DNA of 44,089 bases. Source: Sediminibacterium ginsengisoli (GTDB lineage Bacteria > Bacteroidota > Bacteroidia > Chitinophagales > Chitinophagaceae). The DNA lies in the NCBI GenBank assembly GCA_945865545.1, contig CAMBEQ010000020.1:1-44089 (forward strand), read 5' to 3'. This document shows, piece after piece, positions 16,998 through 25,965 of this stretch (position 1 is the first letter of the stretch; every line of letters begins with the position of its first letter). Under the pieces are notes generated by a model. That model saw only the letters and a program-made list of their open reading frames with translations, was not told the DNA's origin and did no database searches. The translations under genes and the position numbers were made by a program.

Positions 16998-17065
16998 AAT
17001 AAATTAATGCCTATTGTAAGCGTTTAAAGGCCGTATAATGAATGGAAACTACCAGTTAAATGCTA

Positions 17066-17398
17066 CTAAGGCTTTTTTACACGATCATATTGGCAGCACT
17101 CGTCTAGTTTAGTATATGCCTCAGTACTTGCTTTCTTATGCTCAGTATCATACCCTGCTGCTGCAACCGCCTCTTCAATCTTATCAGTAGAGGTCTTAGC
17201 TGCATCAAAAGTGAATTTTAACACCTTGGCTACTTTGTCCCAACTTGCAGTAACAGCTCCAGCTTCTTTGGCAGCTTTTTCAATATGTCCTTTACACATA
17301 CTGCAATTACCTGATACTTTAACAGAAGTGGTAGTTTGCGCATTCAATTGCAAAGAAGCAAAAATAATAGCCAATAAAAATAGTATGTTTTTTTTCAT
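17066..17398 (-). CDS. Periplasmic heavy-metal-associated (HMA) domain protein
   Basis: The 110-residue protein has a signal peptide (residues 1-20, ending LNAQ) and one HMA ferredoxin-like domain. The metal site is Cys32-x-x-Cys35 in GNCSMCKGHIE, and the domain ends with AVAAAGYDTEHKK. A second vicinal pair Cys101-Cys102 lies in the C-terminal tail (DECCQYD), outside the usual domain. Family members (MerP, CopZ, ATPase N-domains) bind soft metals such as Cu(I), Hg(II), Zn(II) or Cd(II) through the CxxC. Being exported and just upstream of a metal efflux operon, it likely passes metal in the periplasm. A -7-like TATTTTTG at 17429-17422 suggests its own promoter. Confidence 0.9.
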   Translation of the reverse strand: MKKNILFLLAIIFASLQLNAQTTTSVKVSGNCSMCKGHIEKAAKEAGAVTASWDKVAKVLKFTFDAAKTSTDKIEEAVAAAGYDTEHKKASTEAYTKLDECCQYDRVKKP

Positions 17399-17421
17399 AT
17401 CAATTAATTTTAAGTTGAATA

Positions 17422-17429
17422 CAAAAATA
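17422..17429 (-). promoter_or_regulatory. Possible -7 promoter element for the HMA protein gene
   Basis: TATTTTTG on the minus strand matches TAnnTTTG, 23 nt before the ATG at 17398, in the 48-bp gap after the porin gene. No TTG is seen at the -33 distance. Confidence 0.3.
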
Positions 17430-17446
17430 AGGTCTTTGTAGATACT

Positions 17447-19474
17447 TTAGTTAATAAAATTCCACCTAACTCCCAATCTAAACCAGGTGCCTGTTCCTGG
17501 GTAGTTTCTGGAAGAAAAATTATATCTATTCCCAAAGGCAGAACTCGTTGATAATAAGGTATTTAAATTTTCTAAACGAACATAGCCTCTAAAACGCTTA
17601 ATCATGAAATTTAAAAAGGCATTGGCCGTGGGTCTATTGTGTAAGGTGTAATCATTTTGAATATAAAATTGTCCGGTTAAAGGCATGTAATCATCGGCTT
17701 TATAATCGGTATGATAGATAACCTCTAGCCCAGTAGATAAGAAAAGATTTTTATAAAAATTTCCTTCAAATGCCAGCCTTTGTCTGGTTAACAATAAAGG
17801 TAAATTTACTGGCGCTGACTGATCTACTACTTGAACATTCATCTCGTTGTACCAATTCCAATGGGTGCTTAATTTAATTTTATTACTTGCTTGTGCACGT
17901 AAATAGCTAAATGCTTTAGAATATACAGCTGGCTGATATCCGCTAGAAAAATAATTAAAATTATTAATGAGTTCGTAATTGGCCGCTAGCTTCCATCCGC
18001 TTTTACGATTCCCTGTTTCACCACTAAAATTGAGGATATTTTCTTTTTGAATACCAGTTAATGCGATTAAAGGGAACTGAGTAATCCCTAAATAATTAGT
18101 AGAAGGGGTTCGATTACTGTTTTGAAAGGAAAGTTTTAAATAATTTCCCTTGGAAGAAAGAAGTCTTGACAAATAAAATTGCACATCATAATCGCCAGCA
18201 TGGTAGCCATTTAAAAATAATTTTCCAGCAATAAACAAATCCCAAAGTTGATTTCTAGTTTTATTCTTATAGGTTCCAAAAGAATAAATATCATAGTTAC
18301 TCCATTTTTTTTGATTAGATAATGTAGTATTTAAAATACTATATCCTTGCCCTAATTGCAAAAACTGATTGGCGTTATTTTTTTGCGGATAACTTATAAT
18401 ACTAAATTCATTGGTTAATACACTCCAAGCATCTACAAATTTAATTACAGTATTGGTATCCGTATTAAAGTTAAAATAGTTTGCATAGTTAGCGGCCTTA
18501 GGCGCCTTGTCTGAAAAAGAGTACTCACTATTTTCATATTTTATTTCATTTTGAAACCTCAATCGCGGATAAAACAAATGAATGACCATCGTATCTTTAA
18601 CAATGGAATCTTTTTGTCCGAAGTCATAAGTTTGACGCCATAGTAATGTGTTGCTCTTATAGATATTTCCTGTAGCTATAGCAGTATTAAATGGATTTGA
18701 AAAGGCAATGCCACTCACCCCTAATCTGGTTTCTAGTTCATAAGGATTATTTAATGACAAGCTATCTAACAGGGAAGGTTTAATTAATCCACCATTTTCT
18801 GAAGAAGCTGCTTTATTATTAAGCATCACCCAAAAAGACTCATAACGCTTACGCTTCGATTGAAAATGAGCCGTAATACGCATATTATTCAGATTTGAAT
18901 TTTGGTTTTTAACATTGCCTGGCGAATTACTAAAGCGATATTCAAAAGAAAAATTAAACTGTTGTTTTTTATTTTGAGTATGCTTTACTTCAAGCATTTG
19001 CTCACTCTTATCCCCGATTAAATATCCAAAGTCGGTATAGGGGCGTGTTGTTTGATAAAAAGGAGTTCCTTCTAAAGTATAAAAATATCTATCATAGGCA
19101 TGAAAGCCAGCATCAAAACCCCCTTTTTGAATTGGTTCAAATAAATAGGATTTAGCAGCAGTTCCTAAATTACCTAAATTATAGCTGGTAAAAGGTAAGG
19201 GATAATGAATAAAAAAATCATTAATGCTTGAATCTAATTGCAGCACTTCATTGCTATTGTATAATTTATAAAACAGGGTAATTGAATCAGCAAGTTGATC
19301 TCGCTTTTGCAATGAATCGCTTGATTTCCCACCACCCATGCCACCGCCAAAGCCGCCTCCCATGCCACCACCCATGCCAGGTCGAGTAAACCCTCCAGGC
19401 CTTTGCGCATTTAATTCAAATTGAATCAATGTCAACAATATCAAGCCAAATAAAATTGATTTCAAGAAAGACAT
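17447..19474 (-). CDS. Putative outer-membrane porin (Porin_10-like) with Gly/Met-rich N-terminus
   Basis: The 675-residue protein has a signal peptide (residues 1-23, cut near LNAQ) and then alternating aromatic/polar beta-strand patterns up to a C-terminal strand ending WFRLGVRWNFIN, as expected of an outer-membrane beta-barrel. The segment GGFDAGFHAYDRYFYTLEG and the frequent NF/YF strands resemble the putative porin family PF14121 of Bacteroidota; no TonB box or plug domain is visible. Mature residues 27-50 are a low-complexity Gly/Met stretch (GMGGGMGGGFGGGMGGG). It starts 12 bp after the PNP gene and is followed by the HMA protein gene. The transported solute is unknown; a link to nucleosides (PNP) or metals (downstream) is speculative. 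Confidence 0.78.
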   Translation of the reverse strand: MSFLKSILFGLILLTLIQFELNAQRPGGFTRPGMGGGMGGGFGGGMGGGKSSDSLQKRDQLADSITLFYKLYNSNEVLQLDSSINDFFIHYPLPFTSYNLGNLGTAAKSYLFEPIQKGGFDAGFHAYDRYFYTLEGTPFYQTTRPYTDFGYLIGDKSEQMLEVKHTQNKKQQFNFSFEYRFSNSPGNVKNQNSNLNNMRITAHFQSKRKRYESFWVMLNNKAASSENGGLIKPSLLDSLSLNNPYELETRLGVSGIAFSNPFNTAIATGNIYKSNTLLWRQTYDFGQKDSIVKDTMVIHLFYPRLRFQNEIKYENSEYSFSDKAPKAANYANYFNFNTDTNTVIKFVDAWSVLTNEFSIISYPQKNNANQFLQLGQGYSILNTTLSNQKKWSNYDIYSFGTYKNKTRNQLWDLFIAGKLFLNGYHAGDYDVQFYLSRLLSSKGNYLKLSFQNSNRTPSTNYLGITQFPLIALTGIQKENILNFSGETGNRKSGWKLAANYELINNFNYFSSGYQPAVYSKAFSYLRAQASNKIKLSTHWNWYNEMNVQVVDQSAPVNLPLLLTRQRLAFEGNFYKNLFLSTGLEVIYHTDYKADDYMPLTGQFYIQNDYTLHNRPTANAFLNFMIKRFRGYVRLENLNTLLSTSSAFGNRYNFSSRNYPGTGTWFRLGVRWNFIN

Positions 19475-19486
19475 GCTTTACTAATT

Positions 19487-20314
19487 TTAAGCAATTTCTT
19501 TTAACAATGCACTAAAAATTATAGTCAATTTTGGCTCGGCTGCATGCGCTGCTGCCAATACCTCTTCATGAGTAATCACATTATTATCTTCTCTAATGCC
19601 TAAATCAGTCACTACACTCATGGCAAATACTTTCATTCCACAATGTACTGCCGCAATGGTTTCTTGAACAGTGCTCATACCCACCACATCACCTCCTACA
19701 TTTTTAATAAGTTTATATTCTGCTTTGGTTTCAAAAGTGGGTCCAGTGACCCCCACATAAACACCTTCATGTAAATGAATATGATTGGCTGCAGCAATTG
19801 CTTTTGCTTTTTCAATAAATGTGAAAGCATAGGGCTCACTCATATCAGGGAAGCGCGTTCCTAATGCCTCTTCATTTTTACCTATCAATGGGTTTGTTGT
19901 AAACAAACTAATATGATCTTTAATAATCATTAAATCTCCTACCTTAAAATTAGGATTGACTCCTCCAGCTGCGTTAGATAATAATAAATTTTGAACGCCT
20001 AATAATCTTAATACTCGAATTGGAAAAACAACTTGTTCTGCCAGGTAGCCTTCATAAAAGTGAAAACGCCCCTCCATTACCCATACTTTTTTACCATTTA
20101 AAGTACCCAATATCAATCTTCCTTTATGCCCCTCTACGGTACTTACTGGAAAATGTGGAATTTCACTATAGGCTATCGAAAAATCTATTTGAATTTCCTT
20201 TGACAGATTGCCCAAGCCACTACCTAAAATAATGGCAGTATTAGCTGTTGTATTAATCTTAGAAATAATGAAGTTAACTGTCTCATTTAGTTGCGTCATC
20301 AATGGCGTCGTCAT
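19487..20314 (-). CDS. Purine nucleoside phosphorylase (PNP/MTAP family, trimeric type)
   Basis: The 275-residue enzyme cleaves purine (deoxy)nucleosides with phosphate to base and (deoxy)ribose-1-phosphate. Motifs: ILGSGLGNL (phosphate loop, about residue 31), STVEGHKGRLILG (phosphate-binding His), LLLSNAAGGVNPNFKVGDLMI, and YVGVTGPTFETKAEY with the base-site Glu, followed by VVGMSTVQETIAA, whose Met matches the PNP pattern. Length fits the trimeric class (about 270-290), unlike hexameric DeoD. The ATG at 20314 has a well-spaced promoter upstream; a second Met at residue 6 is a less likely start. The porin gene follows after 12 bp. Confidence 0.95.
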   Translation of the reverse strand: MTTPLMTQLNETVNFIISKINTTANTAIILGSGLGNLSKEIQIDFSIAYSEIPHFPVSTVEGHKGRLILGTLNGKKVWVMEGRFHFYEGYLAEQVVFPIRVLRLLGVQNLLLSNAAGGVNPNFKVGDLMIIKDHISLFTTNPLIGKNEEALGTRFPDMSEPYAFTFIEKAKAIAAANHIHLHEGVYVGVTGPTFETKAEYKLIKNVGGDVVGMSTVQETIAAVHCGMKVFAMSVVTDLGIREDNNVITHEEVLAAAHAAEPKLTIIFSALLKEIA

Positions 20315-20333
20315 ACTATCTGTATTTTAGCCA

Positions 20334-20366
20334 CAAATATAACGACAGTAAGGGATTATAAGACAA
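20334..20366 (-). promoter_or_regulatory. Bacteroidota-type promoter for the PNP gene
   Basis: On the minus strand TATATTTG (20341-20334) matches TAnnTTTG, with TTG at 20366-20364 placed 22 nt upstream. The -7 box is 19 nt before the ATG at 20314. Spacing is within the known 17-23 nt range. Confidence 0.55.
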
Positions 20367-20370
20367 GATT

Positions 20371-21615
20371 CTAGTCCTTAGAGGCAGCAGTTTCATGTTT
20401 TAACACCCAATAAGCAATAAACGCACTTAAAAGCATAAAAAAGGCACCTAATAAAAATGCAGCCCCTGGAAAGTAAATGTGATGTGCGTCATTTTTTATT
20501 GAAAAATAAGAGGTCAAACCAATCATCATTGGTGGACCCACAATAGTAGTTAAACTATTTAAACCTGTTAATGAACCTTGCAATTCACCTTGTTCATTTT
20601 TGGGTACATGAACGGAAATTAAAGCTTGTAATGCAGGTCCAGAAATTCCTCCTAAGCAATACGGGATTAAAAATAAAAACATCATCCAACCCTGGGTTGC
20701 AAAAGCAAATAAAGTTAATCCGATGGCATACAATGCAATTCCTATGTAAACACTTTTTTCATTTCCTAACCTAGGATTTACTACTCTAATGAGTAAGCCT
20801 TGCACCAAACTCACCAGTACTCCAACTACAGCCAATGAGATGCCGATCATTTTAGGTGTCCATCCGAATTTATTTATGTTGGCAAAACTCCAATTACTTT
20901 GGACTGAATGCGCAGCTAGATAAATTAAAAGTAATGAAAAGATTAAACCAAGTACAGCTGGATATTTTTTTAGTTTTAATAAAGATGAAACAGGGTTGGC
21001 TCTTTTAATATCAAATGAGCGTCGGTGTTCCATATCTAAGGACTCTGGCAAAACAAAATAACCATATAAAGCATTCACCAAGGCCAATCCAGCGGCTACT
21101 AAAAATGGAATTCTTGTACCCAACTCCCCTAGCAAACCTCCCAACATAGGGCCAATGATAAAACCAAGACCAAAAGCAGCACCAATCATACCAAAATTTT
21201 GTGCCCTATTTTTTTCATTACTAATATCCGCCATATATGCGGAAGCAGTAGTGATACTAGCCCCCGATATACCTGATATCATTCTTCCTAAAAATAACCA
21301 GCCAATGGTAGGCGCAAAAGCTAAAAAAATATAATCTAAACCAAACCCTAGTAAGGAAAAAAGTAACACCGGCCTGCGACCATATCGATCGCTCAAACTT
21401 CCCAATATGGGCGCAAAAATAAATTGCATGAGCCCATATATCAAAGTTAGAAATATAGCAGGTTTTGAAATAGCACTAATATCGGTTCGATCTGTTACAT
21501 GCAATAACTGCTGTAATAACTGAGGCAATACGGGTATAATAATACCAAATCCAATGATATCTATTAAAATGGTGATAAATATAAAACCAACTGCTGCTTT
21601 TTTGGGATTTGCCAT
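20371..21615 (-). CDS. MFS transporter, TCR/Tet family
   Basis: The 414-residue protein has about 12 hydrophobic segments and the MFS motif A in the loop after TM2 (GSLSDRYGRRPVLLFS, about residues 72-87). The TM4-TM5 region GRMISGISGASITTASAY and the following ADISNEKNRAQNFG match TetA-like drug:H+ antiporters (DHA1). The last about 8 residues are a short polar tail. Many environmental Bacteroidota carry such genes without tetracycline resistance, so drug specificity should not be assumed. It has its own near-consensus promoter (21636-21666) and ends about 20 bp before the -7 element of the PNP promoter. Confidence 0.92.
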   Translation of the reverse strand: MANPKKAAVGFIFITILIDIIGFGIIIPVLPQLLQQLLHVTDRTDISAISKPAIFLTLIYGLMQFIFAPILGSLSDRYGRRPVLLFSLLGFGLDYIFLAFAPTIGWLFLGRMISGISGASITTASAYMADISNEKNRAQNFGMIGAAFGLGFIIGPMLGGLLGELGTRIPFLVAAGLALVNALYGYFVLPESLDMEHRRSFDIKRANPVSSLLKLKKYPAVLGLIFSLLLIYLAAHSVQSNWSFANINKFGWTPKMIGISLAVVGVLVSLVQGLLIRVVNPRLGNEKSVYIGIALYAIGLTLFAFATQGWMMFLFLIPYCLGGISGPALQALISVHVPKNEQGELQGSLTGLNSLTTIVGPPMMIGLTSYFSIKNDAHHIYFPGAAFLLGAFFMLLSAFIAYWVLKHETAASKD

Positions 21616-21635
21616 AATGCTTGAAAAGAATTGAT

Positions 21636-21666
21636 CAAATATACAAGTACTAAGGTATATTTCAAA
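21636..21666 (-). promoter_or_regulatory. Near-consensus Bacteroidota promoter for the Tet-family MFS gene
   Basis: TATATTTG (21643-21636, minus strand) and TTTG (21666-21663) are separated by 19 nt, matching the TTTG-N19-TAnnTTTG consensus exactly. The -7 box is 20 nt before the ATG at 21615. This is one of the cleanest promoters in the window. Confidence 0.65.
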
Positions 21667-21707
21667 AAGAGGTAAGCAAAGCTTTCAATTTGTTAACATT
21701 CACTAGT

Positions 21708-24311
21708 TTAAGCCTCATTCCTAAACACCACTAGCCCATCAAAAATATCAATCAAAATCTTTTTTGTTTTATCAATTTCTCCACTTAATATTTTCTTACT
21801 AAACTCATTGACTACCATTTTTTGAATTAACCTTTTTAAAGGCCTTGCCCCCAATTGCATATCGAAACCTTGCTCAGACAAATAATCTACCAAGTAAGGC
21901 GTAAACTCTACCTGCATTCCATTTTCAGCCACCAACGCTTTTAAATTATTTAATTGAATTTTTACAATAGCTGCCATTTGTTTTTGCAACAATGGAGAGA
22001 ACATGATAATCTCATCCACCCTGTTTAAAAATTCGGGACGAATGGTTTGTTTTAACAAAGCCATTACTTCTACTTTAGATTGTTCTGTTTTTTCTTCTAC
22101 ATTTTTTTCTGTTACTCCTTCAAATGCTTCTTGTATGATATGACTGCCTATATTACTTGTCATAATAATAATGGTATTTTTAAAATTCACTGTTCTGCCT
22201 TTGTTATCTGTTAAATGTCCATCGTCCAATACTTGCAATAAAATATTCCAAACATCTGGATGCGCTTTTTCAATTTCATCTAATAAAACTACACTATAAG
22301 GCTTCCTTCTAACCGACTCTGTTAACTGCCCACCTTCATCATAGCCCACATAGCCCGGAGGCGCTCCTACCAATCGAGAAACAGCATGTTTTTCCTGATA
22401 TTCACTCATATCAATACGCGTCATCATGGCATCATCATCAAATAAATAATTTGCTAACGCTTTGGCTAATTCAGTTTTACCCACTCCCGTCGTGCCTAAA
22501 AATATAAATGAACCAATGGGTTTCTTTGGATCTTGTAAACCCGCCCTACTTCTTCGTATGGCATCTGACACAGCACTAATGGCCTCCTCTTGACCAACAA
22601 CTCTATTATGTAATTCTGTCTCTAAATTCAATAATTTATCTTTATCCGATTGTAACATTTTACTCACTGGTATACCAGTTGCTTTGGCCACATTTTCTGC
22701 AATGTCTTCTGCATCTACTTCCTCTTTCATTAATCTCTTTCCATGTTCCCCAAGTTGCTGCAGCTGTTTGCTCCATTCAATCAATTTAGATTCTTGATCT
22801 TTCACTTTACCGTATCTTATTTCAGCTACTTTACCATAATCTCCATTTCTTTCTGCCACCTCTGCCTCTTGTTTTAATTTTTCAATTTCAGATTTTGTAT
22901 TTTGTACTTTATCGACCATTTCTTTTTCTTCAGCCCACTTTGCTTTTAAAGTATCTTGCTGCACCGTAAAATTACTAATGTCAATATTCAATGCCTTTAA
23001 TTGCTCTGGATTGTTTTCTCTTTTAATGGCTTCTCTTTCAATTTCTAATTGACGAATCTGCCTCATCAAGGTATCTAACTCTTCTGGCATGGAATTCATC
23101 TCCAATCTTAATTTGGCAGCACTTTCGTCAATTAAATCAATGGCTTTATCTGGCAAAAAACGATCTGTAATATACCTAGTTGATAATTCCACCGCAGCAA
23201 TAATCGCCTCATCTTTAATACGCACATGATGATGCGTTTCATATCTTTCTTTCAACCCTCTTAATATAGAAATGGCATCTTCTTTAGAAGGCTCGTCAAT
23301 CATTACTTTTTGAAAACGACGCTCTAATGCTTTGTCTTTTTCAAAAAACTTTTGATATTCATTTAAAGTGGTGGCTCCAATAGCCCTTAGCTCCCCTCTT
23401 GCTAATGCAGGTTTTAGAATATTAGCAGCATCCATGGCCCCTTCTCCTCCACCTGCACCAACCAATGTGTGAATCTCATCAATAAATAAAATAATTTCTC
23501 CGTCACTATCTGCAACTTCTTTCACCACCCCTTTTAATCTTTCTTCAAATTCCCCTTTGTATTTTGCACCTGCAATGAGTTGCCCCATATCCAATGCAAA
23601 AATAATTTTGCTTTTCAAATTATCAGGGACGTCTCCATTCACAATTCTCATAGCCAAGCCTTCAGCAATAGCCGTTTTACCCACACCAGGCTCTCCTACT
23701 AAAATGGGATTATTCTTGCTTCTTCTAGAAAGAATGTGCAAGGTTCTTCTAATTTCTTCATCACGTCCAATTACTGGATCTAATTTTCCTTTATTGGCTA
23801 AATCATTTAAGTTCTTTGCATATTTTGATAAAGCTTGAAATTGTGTTTCTTGTGTAGCCGATTGTACTTTTTCCCCTTTTCTTAATTCTTTGATGGCGGT
23901 CACCAATCCTTTTTCGGTGAGGCCTGCATCCTTTAAAATTTTAGAAGCTGCATCATTCACTTGCAAAATAGCAATCAACAAATGCTCCACCGTAACAAAT
24001 TCATCTCCAAAAGTTTTTAATGCCCCATTGGCTTTTAATAAAACACTATTTAAATCTCTGCTTACATTAGAAGCTGGTTCACCACTAAGTTGCTTAGGCA
24101 TAGAGGGGAAACTCGCATCCACTTTTTGTAATATCAACAATGGATTTAAATTATTCTTTTTTAATAAGAATTCGGTAGAGCTATCTTTATCTGCTAAAAT
24201 AGCTTTCAACAAATGCAAGGTTTCAATAGCCGCATCTTTACTATTATAGGCCAATTGCTGTGCTGCTTGAATGGCTTCCTGTGCTTTAATTGTATATTGA
24301 CTTAAATTCAT
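21708..24311 (-). CDS. clpB: ATP-dependent disaggregase ClpB
   Basis: The 867-residue Hsp100 chaperone pulls apart protein aggregates together with DnaK. Domains in order: Clp N domain (residues 1 to about 145), NBD1 with Walker A GEPGVGKT (G206) and Walker [15 protein letters not shown], the coiled-coil M domain (about 400-530, rich in [19 protein letters not shown] heptads) that separates ClpB from ClpA/ClpC/ClpX, and NBD2 with Walker A GTTGVGKT (G606), [26 protein letters not shown] pore loop region and sensor 2 GARPLKR. Length is typical. It is transcribed alone, divergent from queG; a 7-bp inverted repeat lies 42-65 bp upstream of the start. Confidence 0.98.
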   Translation of the reverse strand: MNLSQYTIKAQEAIQAAQQLAYNSKDAAIETLHLLKAILADKDSSTEFLLKKNNLNPLLILQKVDASFPSMPKQLSGEPASNVSRDLNSVLLKANGALKTFGDEFVTVEHLLIAILQVNDAASKILKDAGLTEKGLVTAIKELRKGEKVQSATQETQFQALSKYAKNLNDLANKGKLDPVIGRDEEIRRTLHILSRRSKNNPILVGEPGVGKTAIAEGLAMRIVNGDVPDNLKSKIIFALDMGQLIAGAKYKGEFEERLKGVVKEVADSDGEIILFIDEIHTLVGAGGGEGAMDAANILKPALARGELRAIGATTLNEYQKFFEKDKALERRFQKVMIDEPSKEDAISILRGLKERYETHHHVRIKDEAIIAAVELSTRYITDRFLPDKAIDLIDESAAKLRLEMNSMPEELDTLMRQIRQLEIEREAIKRENNPEQLKALNIDISNFTVQQDTLKAKWAEEKEMVDKVQNTKSEIEKLKQEAEVAERNGDYGKVAEIRYGKVKDQESKLIEWSKQLQQLGEHGKRLMKEEVDAEDIAENVAKATGIPVSKMLQSDKDKLLNLETELHNRVVGQEEAISAVSDAIRRSRAGLQDPKKPIGSFIFLGTTGVGKTELAKALANYLFDDDAMMTRIDMSEYQEKHAVSRLVGAPPGYVGYDEGGQLTESVRRKPYSVVLLDEIEKAHPDVWNILLQVLDDGHLTDNKGRTVNFKNTIIIMTSNIGSHIIQEAFEGVTEKNVEEKTEQSKVEVMALLKQTIRPEFLNRVDEIIMFSPLLQKQMAAIVKIQLNNLKALVAENGMQVEFTPYLVDYLSEQGFDMQLGARPLKRLIQKMVVNEFSKKILSGEIDKTKKILIDIFDGLVVFRNEA

Positions 24312-24352
24312 AGTATTGTTTATTTATAACAAGGTAGGTTCAAAAGCAGGGC

Positions 24353-24376
24353 CAATCTATGATATACGTTAGATTG
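24353..24376. promoter_or_regulatory. Inverted repeat in the clpB-queG intergenic region
   Basis: CAATCTA at 24353-24359 and TAGATTG at 24370-24376 form a perfect 7-bp inverted repeat with a 10-bp spacer, so the centres lie 17 bp apart. Its position 42-65 bp upstream of the clpB ATG suits an operator for a dimeric regulator. It is not a CIRCE element. One occurrence only, so function is a guess. Confidence 0.35.
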
Positions 24377-24480
24377 TCATAAAAAAGTGAGCAAAACGGC
24401 ATAAAAGTCAGTTACAACAAGGTTTTTCTGCTATTTTTACATACAAAATTTCATCAACATCCCAATAAGTTATTAGCCCA

Positions 24481-25428
24481 TTGAACGAGTTTTCAAATAC
24501 CGAATTCATAAAAGCAACAGCCCGAAATTTGGGCTTTGATTTCTGTGGCATTGCTCAAGCAACAGAATTAAGTGAAGATGCTAGGCGACTTGAAAAATGG
24601 TTGGCTCAAGGATTTCATGGTGACATGGAGTACATGGAAAAAAATTTTGACTTAAGAATAGATCCACGAAAATTAGTGCCTGGAGCAAAATCGGTGATTA
24701 CTTTTTTAAAAAATTATTACCCGAATAAATCAGATCAACAAATTGCCAATAAACAAGATGCAAAAATTGCGAAATATGCATGGGGTGAAGATTATCATGA
24801 AGTGATAAGAAATCAATTGCATGAATTACTGGATATTTTAAGAAAAAAAATAGGCCCCATTGAAGGAAGAGGCTTTGTAGATTCTGCCCCCGTATTGGAA
24901 AGATCATGGGCACAATTAGCTGGCGCGGGATGGATTGGTAAAAATGGAAATTTAATTCATCCTCAAAGCGGATCCTTCTTTTTTTTAGCTACTTTAATAA
25001 TTGATCTGCCATTGCAATACGATGCACCACTCGTCAAAGATTTTTGCGGCACTTGTACAAAATGTATTGACGCTTGCCCTACACAAGCCATCTTACCCAA
25101 TAAAACTATTCAAGCCAACCATTGTATCAGTTATTTTACAATTGAATTAAAAAAAGCTGAAATAAAAACGGACACCCATTATAAAGATTGGGCCTTTGGA
25201 TGTGATGTTTGCCAAGATGTTTGCCCTTGGAATAGATTTAGCACCCCACACGAAGAAACAAAATTCAAACCCTTGAATCATTTATTACAAATGAATAAAG
25301 CAGATTGGATGCAGATGGAAGAAACTACTTTTAAAGCGCGATTTAATACATCCCCCTTGTTAAGGTCAAAACTAAAAGGAATTAAAAGAAATATTGAATA
25401 TCTTAACCATCAAGAAAAGGCAGATTAA
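24481..25428 (+). CDS. queG: Epoxyqueuosine reductase
   Basis: The 315-residue iron-sulfur, cobalamin-dependent enzyme reduces epoxyqueuosine to queuosine at tRNA position 34. Motifs: LGFDFCGIAQA at the N-terminus, FHGDMEYMEKN, GFVDSAPVLERSWAQLAGAG (catalytic Asp in DSAPVLER), and two 4Fe-4S clusters in CGTCTKCIDACP (first Cys is residue 189) and CDVCQDVCPWN. Length fits QueG forms without the C-terminal HEAT repeats. The start is TTG at 24481: an in-frame TAA lies at 24466 and no ATG or GTG falls between, while the next Met is deep inside the conserved domain. It is divergent from clpB and converges on the SRPBCC gene. Confidence 0.95.
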   Translation: MNEFSNTEFIKATARNLGFDFCGIAQATELSEDARRLEKWLAQGFHGDMEYMEKNFDLRIDPRKLVPGAKSVITFLKNYYPNKSDQQIANKQDAKIAKYAWGEDYHEVIRNQLHELLDILRKKIGPIEGRGFVDSAPVLERSWAQLAGAGWIGKNGNLIHPQSGSFFFLATLIIDLPLQYDAPLVKDFCGTCTKCIDACPTQAILPNKTIQANHCISYFTIELKKAEIKTDTHYKDWAFGCDVCQDVCPWNRFSTPHEETKFKPLNHLLQMNKADWMQMEETTFKARFNTSPLLRSKLKGIKRNIEYLNHQEKAD

Positions 25429-25431
25429 AAC

Positions 25432-25452
25432 AATGGCATTTTTATTGCCGTT
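25432..25452 (-). terminator. Possible hairpin terminator between queG and the SRPBCC gene
   Basis: AATGGCA (25432-25438) pairs with TGCCGTT (25446-25452) including one G-T wobble, with a 7-nt loop. Read on the minus strand it is followed by TTGTTTT, suiting the SppA/permease/SRPBCC operon. Short stem, so modest confidence. Confidence 0.4.
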
Positions 25453-25470
25453 AAAAAAACCCAGGATGGA

Positions 25471-25965
25471 TTAAGGAAGGGTTTTGTTATGAATGGCCGC
25501 TTGTAAATTTTGCAACTCCAATTCCATTTTGGAACCCAGCACTTTATCATTTAATAAAGTTTGGAATTTTTCCCAAGGATACCATTTTACTTTTTGCTCA
25601 AAAGACCAATGAATGACATAGGCACTATCTTTTAAAAGCGTCCATTCAAGTTGAACCAAATACGGGCTTTGCCCAGTAGCTACCCATTGATATTGAACAG
25701 AATGATTGGTTTTATTTAAAAGCCGAACAGTTTGTGTCCCAATATAGGCGGTATTGTTTTCCAGCCTTACTTTATTTTCTTTCCAATCGCTCATCCACTC
25801 CTTCCAGTGATTTAAATCGGAAGTGAAATAAGCTATTTTTTCGGAGCTGGTATTTACTTCTATAGCCCTGGAAGCGATGACGGTAGAGGGAAACAATAGT
25901 GAAATACCTGTTACCAGTAAACTCAAAATAACAGCACTAATTAATATTAATTTAATAAATCGCAT
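25471..25965 (-). CDS. SRPBCC (START/Bet v1-like) family protein with N-terminal membrane anchor
   Basis: The 164-residue protein has an N-terminal hydrophobic helix (about residues 5-28) and then a pattern typical of polyketide-cyclase/SRPBCC proteins: a first strand and helix around ASRAIEVNTSSEKIAYFTSDLNHWKEWMSDW, then antiparallel strands (HSVQYQWVATGQ, LVQLEWTLLKDSAYVIHWSFEQKV) and a C-terminal amphipathic helix. Such domains bind hydrophobic ligands, but many are uncharacterised. Its ATG abuts the permease stop codon without a gap (TAAATG), so the two are translationally coupled. Function unknown. Confidence 0.75.
   Translation of the reverse strand: MRFIKLILISAVILSLLVTGISLLFPSTVIASRAIEVNTSSEKIAYFTSDLNHWKEWMSDWKENKVRLENNTAYIGTQTVRLLNKTNHSVQYQWVATGQSPYLVQLEWTLLKDSAYVIHWSFEQKVKWYPWEKFQTLLNDKVLGSKMELELQNLQAAIHNKTLP

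Noticed and set aside
20371..21615. Tet-family MFS gene as a tetracycline resistance gene
   Set aside because: Only family-level similarity is visible; no tetR-type regulator is adjacent and such transporters are common in environmental Bacteroidota.
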